Notes under the pieces: generated by a model
The model's input: only the letters and a program-made list of their open reading frames with translations
Databases searched by the model: none
Told to the model about the DNA's origin: nothing
In this document: positions 14,685 to 20,980 of the stretch, piece by piece
Layout: every line of letters begins with the position of its first letter
Numbering within the stretch: the stretch's first letter is position 1
Assembly: GCA_964510055.1 (NCBI GenBank)
Contig: CAZDZY010000045.1
Location: 1 to 22,882, forward strand
Direction: 5' to 3'
Source: DTFZ01 sp964510055
GTDB taxonomy: Bacteria; Bacillota; Clostridia; Christensenellales; SZUA-584
DNA length: 22,882 bases
Translations under genes and position numbers: made by a program

Positions 14685-16085
14685 ATGGAACTCTCGGAAA
14701 AAGAACTCAGAGCTATAATTGAGGAAACCGTTAAGCGGGTAGTCGCGCAAAGCACGCCTTCTTCCTGCTGCTGGCTTTGCGATACGGCCGATGAAGCGGT
14801 AGCGTCAGCTAAAGCCGCGCAAGCCGAGCTTATGACAATGAGCCTCGAGCAGCGCGGAAAGCTTATAGCCGCCATGCGTGCGGCCGCTATGCAAAATGTT
14901 AAATACCTCTCTGAGCTCGCGCACACCGAGACTGGCTACGGCCGCGTCGAGCACAAGATACTAAAGAACAAATTAGCCATAGAGAAAACGCCGGGCATAG
15001 AAGACCTGACTTCCGACGCGACTACGGGAGACTTCGGCTTAACGCTAGTCGAGCGCGCGCCTTTCGGCGTTATAGGCGCTATAACCCCGTCCACCAACCC
15101 CACGTCAACTGTAATAAACAACTCCATAAGCATGATAGCGGCGGGCAACGCGGTGGTGTTCAACCCGCACCCGTCGGCGAAAAAAGCGTCGTCCGAGGCC
15201 ATGCGCATACTCAATGAAGCTATCGTTTCCGCGGGCGGCCCGGGAGCGCTCATATGCACGGTAAAAGAGCCCACATTGGAATCGGGCAAGGCTATAATGG
15301 AGCACAAGGATATCCCGCTGTTAGCAATTACGGGCGGCGAAGCCGTCGTCAAAGTGGCTATGAAGACGGGCAAAAAGGTCATAGCCGCGGGCCCCGGCAA
15401 CCCCCCGGTGATAGTAGACGACACCGCGCTCATACCGCAGGCCGCGAAAGACATAGTCGACGGCGCTAGCTTCGACAACAACGTGCTGTGTATAGCCGAA
15501 AAAGAAGTGTTCGCTTTCAAAGCCGTAGCCGATCAGCTGATGGCCGAGATGCAAAAGCACGGGGCATTCAAAGTCTACGGTGCGGATATAGACAATATAG
15601 CCAAAGCGGTGCTCGACGAAAAAGAGGGCAGGTACGCGCCCAAGCGCGAGTTCGTAGGCAGGGACGCATCCGTCATACTGCGCGCGGCGGGCGTAAGCTT
15701 TACCGGCGATCCGAGGCTGGTAATAGCCGAGGTGCCGGCAGGCCACCCGTTCATAACGACCGAGATGCTGATGCCAGTGCTGGGTATCGCGCGGATAGAT
15801 AACGACATAGATACAGCCATACGCATGGCGATAAAAGCGGAGAACGGGTGCAAACACACCGCTATGATGCATTCGCAGAACATCAGCCGCCTTTCGATGG
15901 CAGCCAGGGCGCTCAATACCTCTATATTCGTAAAGAACGCCCCGTCGTACGCGGGGCTCGGTTTCAACGGCGAAGGGTTCGCGTCGCTCACCATAGCCAC
16001 GCCCACGGGCGAAGGCGTAACGAGCGCGCGCACGTTCACGCGCCTCAGAAGGTGCGTGCTGTACGGCAACTTCAGGATAGTGTGA
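14685..16085 (+). CDS. pduP: CoA-acylating aldehyde dehydrogenase (PduP/EutE type)
   Basis: This 466-residue protein has the length of PduP. Catalytic Cys269 is in NNVLCIAEKEV, the form seen in PduP/EutE. ITPSTNPTSTVINNS and FNPHPSAKKAS are family hallmarks. It oxidises acetaldehyde to acetyl-CoA with NAD+ and CoA in the compartment lumen. The N-terminal amphipathic helix ELSEKELRAIIEETVKRVVAQ followed by a Ser/Pro linker is a classic encapsulation peptide. In this operon the acetaldehyde should come from DeoC. A GAGG site precedes the ATG, and the stop overlaps the next start (GTGATG). Confidence 0.93.
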   Translation: MELSEKELRAIIEETVKRVVAQSTPSSCCWLCDTADEAVASAKAAQAELMTMSLEQRGKLIAAMRAAAMQNVKYLSELAHTETGYGRVEHKILKNKLAIEKTPGIEDLTSDATTGDFGLTLVERAPFGVIGAITPSTNPTSTVINNSISMIAAGNAVVFNPHPSAKKASSEAMRILNEAIVSAGGPGALICTVKEPTLESGKAIMEHKDIPLLAITGGEAVVKVAMKTGKKVIAAGPGNPPVIVDDTALIPQAAKDIVDGASFDNNVLCIAEKEVFAFKAVADQLMAEMQKHGAFKVYGADIDNIAKAVLDEKEGRYAPKREFVGRDASVILRAAGVSFTGDPRLVIAEVPAGHPFITTEMLMPVLGIARIDNDIDTAIRMAIKAENGCKHTAMMHSQNISRLSMAARALNTSIFVKNAPSYAGLGFNGEGFASLTIATPTGEGVTSARTFTRLRRCVLYGNFRIV

Positions 16086-17404
16086 TGGAAAAAGCGCAGA
16101 TACTAAAAGCGATAAAGGATGCTGGAATAATAGGCGCGGGCGGCGCAGGGTTCCCGGCGCATATAAAGCTGAATTGCAATGCAGATACGGTCATATGCAA
16201 CGGCGCCGAGTGCGAGCCCCTGCTGCGCAGCGACCGCCTTCTGATGGAGCGCAGCGCGGGCAGGGTGGTTGCGGGATTGAAGGCCGCAATGGAAGCCGCC
16301 GGAGCAAAGCGCGGCGTGATAGCTATAAAGAAGAAATATGAGAAAGCCGCCGAAGCTTTTAAAAGAGAGCTAAGCGGCGATAACATAGAACTGCTGCTCA
16401 TGAAGAGCTTTTACCCGGCGGGGGACGAGCAGCAGATAGTATACGAGGCGACAGGCAGAGTGGTACCCACGGGCGGGCTCCCGCTCGACGTGGGAGTCGT
16501 CGTGCAGAACGCGGCGACGCTTTCGCAGATAGCCGATGCGCTCGAAGGCAAGCCTGTGACCGAAAGGTATGTCACGGTCAACGGTGAGGTAAAGAACCCC
16601 GCGGTGTTCATAGCCCCGATAGGCACTCCGGTAAGTAAACTCATCGAAGCGGCCGGAGGCCCCGGGGATATGCGGGACTACGCGGTGATCATAGGCGGGC
16701 CGGTGATGGGCAGGGTAACGAATAACATCGACGAGCCGGTCACAAAGACGACGGGCGGGGTGCTCGTGTTCCCCAAAAGCCACCTGCTGGTACGCAAAAA
16801 GAGCAGCGACCTCGAGCGTGAATTAAAGCTTGCCCGCAGCGTCTGCTGCCAGTGTAATTTTTGCACGCAGATGTGCCCGCGCAACGCCCTCGGCCTTAAA
16901 GTAGAGCCGCACAAGGTGATGCAGGCCATGGCGCTGGGCGCAAAGGGCACCGCGGATTTAGGCGGAGTATTCTCGTGCTGCGACTGCGGGGTGTGCACAT
17001 ACTACGCGTGCAACTTCTCTCTCGCCCCGTCGAGGATGATGCAAAGGCTTAAGCAGGAGCTGCTAAAGGCGGGCGTAAAGCCGGAGAAGAAATTGCCTTA
17101 CCCGGTGAGCGAAAGCTTCGAGAACATAAAGGTGCCGACCGCACGCCTCGAGGCCCGGCTCGGCATAGACAAATACGACAAAGACCTGCCGCTCATAGAG
17201 GAGCCGCTCAAGGCAAACAAGGTGGTCATTCCGCTTAAGATGCACATAGGCGCCCCCGCGAAGCCTGTAGTCAAAAGCGGCGAGCGGGCAGCAAAAGGGC
17301 AATTGATCGCCGAAGCTGCGCAAGGCGTGAGCGCAAACGTTCACGCCAGTATAGCGGGAACGGTGAAAGTCACAGAATCGACTATTGAAATAGAAGGAAA
17401 CTAA
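16085..17404 (+). CDS. pduS: PduS-like RnfC-type Fe-S flavoprotein
   Basis: This 439-residue protein has GAGGAGFPAHIKL (17-29) and NGAECEPLLRSDR of the RnfC/Nqo1-like NADH/flavin domain. An SLBB segment follows (VTVNGEVKNPAVF). Two cysteine clusters bind [4Fe-4S]: Cys254/257/260/264-Pro and Cys298/301/304/309. PduS is an electron-transfer protein described as a cobalamin reductase in B12-dependent compartments. There is no B12 enzyme here, so it more likely moves electrons from NADH to an acceptor. The ATG at 16085 overlaps the previous stop by one base; upstream in-frame starts lie inside the dehydrogenase gene. The BMC-T gene starts at the very next base after its stop. Confidence 0.9.
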   Translation: MEKAQILKAIKDAGIIGAGGAGFPAHIKLNCNADTVICNGAECEPLLRSDRLLMERSAGRVVAGLKAAMEAAGAKRGVIAIKKKYEKAAEAFKRELSGDNIELLLMKSFYPAGDEQQIVYEATGRVVPTGGLPLDVGVVVQNAATLSQIADALEGKPVTERYVTVNGEVKNPAVFIAPIGTPVSKLIEAAGGPGDMRDYAVIIGGPVMGRVTNNIDEPVTKTTGGVLVFPKSHLLVRKKSSDLERELKLARSVCCQCNFCTQMCPRNALGLKVEPHKVMQAMALGAKGTADLGGVFSCCDCGVCTYYACNFSLAPSRMMQRLKQELLKAGVKPEKKLPYPVSESFENIKVPTARLEARLGIDKYDKDLPLIEEPLKANKVVIPLKMHIGAPAKPVVKSGERAAKGQLIAEAAQGVSANVHASIAGTVKVTESTIEIEGN

Positions 17405-17950
17405 ATGAACGCGCTGGGAATGGTGGAAACTAACAGCATACCGAAAGGCATAGAGGCGGGCGACGCGATGCTCAAAGCCGCTGATGTAACGCTCGCGGCC
17501 GCGCAGACTGCGTGCGCCGGAAAATATATAGTCATAGTATCGGGCAGCGTAGCTGCGGTAAAAGCCTCGGTCGAGGCGGGAAAACAGACCGCGGCCGAAA
17601 CGCTGGTAGACAGCATAGTGATACCAAACGTCCACAGCCAGGTGATACAGGCGCTGAGCGCCGCCTCCGAAATAGGCAATCCGGGGGCGCTCGGCATAAT
17701 AGAAACGTTCTCACTCGCATCGGCAGTGGTCTGCGCCGACAGCGCGGTAAAATCCGCCGATGTCGAGATCATAGAGATAAGGCTGGGGCGCGGCCTCGGG
17801 GGCAAGTCGTTTGTTACGCTCACGGGCGAAGTAGCCGCGGTTAAGCACGCGGCCGAAGTCGCCGGGCAGAGCGAGGAAGCGGCCGGCATGGTATCGCGCA
17901 CGGTGGTAATACCGTCGCCGCATCCAGATATAATGAAAGCCGTTTATTGA
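17405..17950 (+). CDS. pduT: PduT-like BMC-T shell protein with pore cysteine
   Basis: This 181-residue protein is a tandem duplication of the BMC domain: residues 1-85 begin NALGMVETNSIPKGIEAGD and 93-181 begin GALGIIETFSLASAVV. It forms pseudohexameric trimers. Cys37 (TACAGKY) aligns with the PduT pore residue Cys38, which binds a central [4Fe-4S] cluster in the trimer. It starts one base after the PduS stop, matching the known PduS-PduT pairing, so it probably conducts electrons through the shell. A GAAGGA site precedes the ATG. Confidence 0.92.
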   Translation: MNALGMVETNSIPKGIEAGDAMLKAADVTLAAAQTACAGKYIVIVSGSVAAVKASVEAGKQTAAETLVDSIVIPNVHSQVIQALSAASEIGNPGALGIIETFSLASAVVCADSAVKSADVEIIEIRLGRGLGGKSFVTLTGEVAAVKHAAEVAGQSEEAAGMVSRTVVIPSPHPDIMKAVY

Positions 17951-18000
17951 TAAGTTCCATTAAAGATAAATCATGTTACAATAACGAAGGAGAAAGGCAA

Positions 18001-18303
18001 ATGGAAAAAGAAGCTTTGGGAATGGTAGAAACGAGAGGGCTCGTCGGGGCTATAGAAGCGGCCGACGCTATGGTAAAAGCCGCTAACGTTAAACTCGTGG
18101 GCAAAGAAAAGGTCGGCTCCGGGCTCGTTACAGTTATGGTGCGCGGGGACGTTGGCGCTGTTAAAGCCGCAGTAGACGCGGGCGCTTCGGCAGCCAAGAG
18201 GGTCGGCGAACTGTTCAGCGTGCACGTTATACCCAGCCCGCATAACGACGTAGAAGGCATACTTCCGCAAACCGAGAAACCCAAAACAGAGAAGAAGGCT
18301 TAA
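18001..18303 (+). CDS. BMC-H shell hexamer protein (PduA/PduJ-like), copy 1
   Basis: This 100-residue protein has a single BMC domain: EALGMVETRGLVGAIEAAD, the pore loop KVGSGLVTVMVRGD, and the C-terminal signature VHVIPSPHNDVEGILP. It differs from copy 2 by only a few residues plus a C-terminal tail (QTEKPKTEKKA). The GSG-type pore resembles PduA, which passes small polar metabolites. The start at 18001 is set by an AAGGAG site; an upstream in-frame ATG at 17947 would overlap the previous gene and lacks one. Confidence 0.95.
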   Translation: MEKEALGMVETRGLVGAIEAADAMVKAANVKLVGKEKVGSGLVTVMVRGDVGAVKAAVDAGASAAKRVGELFSVHVIPSPHNDVEGILPQTEKPKTEKKA

Positions 18304-18306
18304 CGC

Positions 18307-18576
18307 ATGTACACAGGGAAGGTCGTCGGCTCGGTAGTGAGCACGGTAAAAGACGAAAACCTCATAGGCGTGAAGCTGCTGGTGGTGCAGCTTATAGAGA
18401 ACGGCACGCCGAAAGGTTTTGAGGTCTCGGCGGACGGCACGCATCAGGCCGGGCCGGGCGATTTCGTTTACCTTATCGGCAAAAAAGAAGCGACGCTTCC
18501 GTTCAGGGACAAAAGGATGATCCCCGTCGATTCTGCGATCGTCGGGTTTATCGACAAACTTAACGAAGAGATATGA
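18307..18576 (+). CDS. BMC-P shell vertex protein (EutN/CcmL family), copy 2
   Basis: This 89-residue protein begins MYTGKVVGSVVSTVKDENLIG. It has GPGDFVYLIGKKEATLPF and ends DSAIVGFIDKLN, the standard EutN/CcmL pattern. It starts 3 bases after BMC-H copy 1. Its sequence is well diverged from the other two BMC-P proteins, which may allow mixed vertices or specialised roles. Confidence 0.93.
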   Translation: MYTGKVVGSVVSTVKDENLIGVKLLVVQLIENGTPKGFEVSADGTHQAGPGDFVYLIGKKEATLPFRDKRMIPVDSAIVGFIDKLNEEI

Positions 18577-18589
18577 AAGGGGTCTAATC

Positions 18590-18865
18590 ATGGAAAAACT
18601 TGCTTTAGGCATGGTTGAAACGAGAGGTCTCGTCGGGGCTATAGAAGCAGCCGACGCTATGGTAAAAGCCGCTAATGTTAAACTCGTGGGCAAAGAAAAA
18701 GTGGGCTCCGGCCTTGTTACCGTTATGGTACGCGGGGACGTAGGCGCTGTTAAAGCCGCTGTCGACGCGGGCGCCGCGGCCGCAAAGCGGGTCGGCGAAC
18801 TGTTCAGCGTACACGTGATACCCAGCCCGCATGCCGACGTAGAAGGCATACTTCCGAAAGAATGA
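18590..18865 (+). CDS. BMC-H shell hexamer protein (PduA/PduJ-like), copy 2
   Basis: This 91-residue protein is nearly identical to BMC-H copy 1 from residue 4 onward, including KVGSGLVTVMVRGD and VHVIPSPHADVEGILP. It ends PKE without the Lys-rich tail. Long DNA stretches are the same in both copies, indicating recent duplication or gene conversion. An AAGGGG site lies upstream. It is probably the main facet protein of the shell. Confidence 0.95.
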   Translation: MEKLALGMVETRGLVGAIEAADAMVKAANVKLVGKEKVGSGLVTVMVRGDVGAVKAAVDAGAAAAKRVGELFSVHVIPSPHADVEGILPKE

Positions 18866-18875
18866 CGGGAAGCCA

Positions 18876-19160
18876 ATGTTGCTTGCGAGGGTAGTCGGAA
18901 ACGTCGTTTCCACGATAAAGGACGAATCCCATTTTGGTAAGAAGCTTTTGCTGGTCGAGTTCATAGGAACAGACAAAAAGCCGTACGGCGCGCGCCAGAT
19001 AGCGTTCGACGCCGCGGACGCCGGGGTGGGGGATATCGTGCTCGTTAACGTGGACGGCGGGGCGACGATAATGATATTAGGCGGCAAGCCCGTTGCAGAC
19101 TGGGTAGTCTGCGGCGTGGTGGACCATTACTCTTTTGAGGGCAATACCGTTTACGTTTGA
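18876..19160 (+). CDS. BMC-P shell vertex protein (EutN/CcmL family), copy 3
   Basis: This 94-residue protein begins MLLARVVGNVVSTIKDESHFG. It has AGVGDIVLVNVDGGATIMI and ends ADWVVCGVVDHYSFEGNTVYV. The family fold is clear. In the C-terminal signature, the usual 'aIVGiID' is WVVCGVVDHY. It sits 10 bases after BMC-H copy 2 and 15 before the first DeoC gene. Confidence 0.92.
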   Translation: MLLARVVGNVVSTIKDESHFGKKLLLVEFIGTDKKPYGARQIAFDAADAGVGDIVLVNVDGGATIMILGGKPVADWVVCGVVDHYSFEGNTVYV

Positions 19161-19175
19161 AGGAGCTTTTAGCTG

Positions 19176-19922
19176 ATGGATATTGAGGCTGTCGTCGCGA
19201 AGGTGACCGAAGAGGTGCTCTCGCGCGTCAAAGCTATGCAGGGCGGAGCAGTTGACGTGGGGCTTAAAGATATGGGCACGGATATCGCGAGTACCATTGA
19301 GCACAGCATTTTGAATCCCGATACGGCCGCGGATAAGATAATCAAGGCATGCGGCGAGGCGCGGGAATGTAAAATGGCCAACGTCTGCGTATCCCCGTAT
19401 TACGTTTCGCTCGCCGCGGAACAGCTTCGCGGAAGCGGCGTGAAGGTATGCGCCGCAGTCGGGTTCCCGCACGGTGCGGCTTCGGTTTCAGCTAAGGCCG
19501 CTGATGTACGGGAAGCTATAAGGAACGGCGCTGAAGAGCTCGACGTGGCGATGAACATATTAGCGATAAAGAGCGGCGACTATGACGCCGCGCTGCGCGA
19601 ACTCCGTGAAATGGTAGATATAGCGCGGGGCAGAGCAAAGGTAAAGGCGATATACGAGCAGGGGCTGTATACCGACGACGAGAAGCGCACGGCTCTGGGT
19701 ATCGCGAAAGCCGCGGGAGTCGATTACGTCAAGATATCGAACTTCCTGACAGGCAAAAAGGCCGACCCGGAAGATGTTAAATTCGTGCGCGGGGTAATAG
19801 GGGACGGGATCGGCATAAAGATAGACGGCGGCATATCCGACGCCGCGACGGTGCGCATACTTATGGCGGCAGGCGCGCAGCGGTTCGGGTGCAGCAGGTC
19901 TGTGCAGATAATCAAGGGGTAA
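19176..19922 (+). CDS. Divergent deoxyribose-phosphate aldolase-like protein (DeoC 1)
   Basis: This 248-residue protein is a class I aldolase barrel of the DeoC family. It has an N-terminal encapsulation helix (DIEAVVAKVTEEVLSRVKAM) and a linker. Asp123 (EELDVAMNI), Schiff-base Lys186 (DYVKISNF) and Lys215 (IGIKIDGGI) align with the E. coli catalytic Asp102, Lys167 and Lys201. The segment after the Schiff-base lysine, normally KTSTG, is KISNFLTG, and the phosphate-site GTSSG is GCSRS. IDHTLLKP is IEHSILNP. It may accept a different phosphorylated sugar, or serve as a partner for DeoC 2. An AAGGAG site precedes the ATG. Confidence 0.85.
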   Translation: MDIEAVVAKVTEEVLSRVKAMQGGAVDVGLKDMGTDIASTIEHSILNPDTAADKIIKACGEARECKMANVCVSPYYVSLAAEQLRGSGVKVCAAVGFPHGAASVSAKAADVREAIRNGAEELDVAMNILAIKSGDYDAALRELREMVDIARGRAKVKAIYEQGLYTDDEKRTALGIAKAAGVDYVKISNFLTGKKADPEDVKFVRGVIGDGIGIKIDGGISDAATVRILMAAGAQRFGCSRSVQIIKG

Positions 19923-19939
19923 TCACTAAGGAGAAAATA

Positions 19940-20782
19940 ATGGATATAAATATAGAAGATATCGTAAAGCGCGTGACTGAAGAAGTATTAAAAAGCATGG
20001 GCACTTCAGCGAGGCCGGAAGCGCAGGCGGATGTGCTCAAAAAGATAGACCACACGCTTTTAAAGCCCGACGCGACAAAAGACCAGATAAAGAGAGTATG
20101 CGACGAGGCGAAGCAATACGGGTTTGCCAGCGTGTGCGTTAATCCGTCGTATATACGTCTGGTTTCCGAAGAACTGCGGGGAAGCTCGGTCTCTCCCTGC
20201 TGCGTGGTAGGTTTCCCGCTCGGGGCGACTATGCCGGATGTAAAAGCGTATGAGACCGACGCGGCGATAAACGCGGGCGCCAAAGAGATAGACATGGTGA
20301 TAAACATAGGCGCGGCGAAATCCGGCGAATGGGATACTGTTAAGAAAGATATCGGGGCGGTCGTGCGGGCAAGCAGGGGCAGAGCGCTCGTTAAAGTCAT
20401 AATAGAGGCGTGCCTGCTTACCGACGAAGAGAAAGTAAAAGCATGCAGCGCGGCGGTGGAGGCCGGGGCCGATTTCGTTAAGACTTCGACCGGGTTCTCG
20501 AAACACGGCGCAACGATAGACGACGTAAAACTCATGCGCAAGACGGTAGGCGCGCGCACCGGCGTCAAAGCAGCCGGGGGAGTAAAGGATATAAAATCTG
20601 CTAACGACATGATAGCCGCGGGCGCGAACCGCCTCGGGACAAGCTCGGGCGTAGAGATAGCAAAAGCGCTTAAGGGAGAATCCGTCAAAGGAGAATCCGT
20701 GAAAGCCGCGTGCATAAACTGCGGAAAATGCGACGCGGTATGCCCTGTGGGAAGGGTGACCATAGTTAAAAGCGATTATTAA
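19940..20782 (+). CDS. deoC: Deoxyribose-phosphate aldolase with C-terminal [4Fe-4S] motif (DeoC 2)
   Basis: This 280-residue protein has an encapsulation helix (INIEDIVKRVTEEVLKSM), a short linker, and a canonical DeoC barrel from IDHTLLKPD. Asp118 (KEIDMVINIG), Schiff-base Lys181 (FVKTSTGFS), Lys210 (GVKAAGGVKD) and GTSSG are all present. It cleaves 2-deoxyribose-5-phosphate to glyceraldehyde-3-phosphate and acetaldehyde. The C-terminal ~35 residues hold a short duplicated linker (GESVKGESVK) and a CxxCxxCxxxCP motif (Cys258, 261, 264, 268), as in bacterial ferredoxins. Only one cluster motif is present. The start is set at 19940 by AAGGAG; an in-frame upstream ATG at 19889 lies inside DeoC 1. 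It is the last gene of the operon. Confidence 0.92.
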   Translation: MDINIEDIVKRVTEEVLKSMGTSARPEAQADVLKKIDHTLLKPDATKDQIKRVCDEAKQYGFASVCVNPSYIRLVSEELRGSSVSPCCVVGFPLGATMPDVKAYETDAAINAGAKEIDMVINIGAAKSGEWDTVKKDIGAVVRASRGRALVKVIIEACLLTDEEKVKACSAAVEAGADFVKTSTGFSKHGATIDDVKLMRKTVGARTGVKAAGGVKDIKSANDMIAAGANRLGTSSGVEIAKALKGESVKGESVKAACINCGKCDAVCPVGRVTIVKSDY

Positions 20783-20802
20783 AAATATCGGGAATGACAA
20801 CG

Positions 20803-20833
20803 AAAGCTCGGCTTATAAAGTTTGAGCTTTTTT
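20803..20833 (+). terminator. Intrinsic terminator of the BMC operon
   Basis: AAAGCTC (20803-20809) pairs with GAGCTTT (20824-20830) around a 14-base loop and runs into six T's. It lies 20 bases after the DeoC 2 stop. Confidence 0.6.
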
Positions 20834-20905
20834 ATATTGCCGTAAAGCGTAGACGGAGCCACTCTTTATTGTTCTGAACATTGTATACTTTATCCATATG
20901 ATAAG

Positions 20906-20914
20906 TGATATAAT
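20906..20914 (+). promoter_or_regulatory. Extended -10 promoter of the HEPN protein gene
   Basis: TGATATAAT (TGn plus TATAAT) lies 66 bases before the ATG at 20981. A TTGTAT lies 22 bases upstream, too far for a standard -35. Confidence 0.45.
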
Positions 20915-20980
20915 ATTCCTGTAAATTATATTAATGTTAAACCACGCCAAGAGACTAACAGAACTAATGGGGGTGCTGGG

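Noticed and set aside
15848..16084. Upstream 79-residue extension of the PduS-like frame
   Set aside because: It lies entirely inside the aldehyde dehydrogenase gene in another frame, is Arg/His-rich, and homology to PduS begins at the Met at 16085, which overlaps the previous stop.
17947..18000. Earlier in-frame ATG for BMC-H copy 1
   Set aside because: It would overlap the BMC-T stop, has no ribosome site, and adds residues absent from BMC-H proteins; the ATG at 18001 follows AAGGAG.
17971..18876. Long open frames antisense to the BMC shell genes (and 19912-20763 antisense to deoC)
   Set aside because: They mirror GC-rich codon bias of the true genes, lack ribosome sites and recognisable domains, and each overlaps well-supported coding sequence fully.
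19889..19939. Earlier in-frame ATG for DeoC 2
   Set aside because: It falls within the end of DeoC 1, and the encapsulation helix plus AAGGAG site place the start at 19940.
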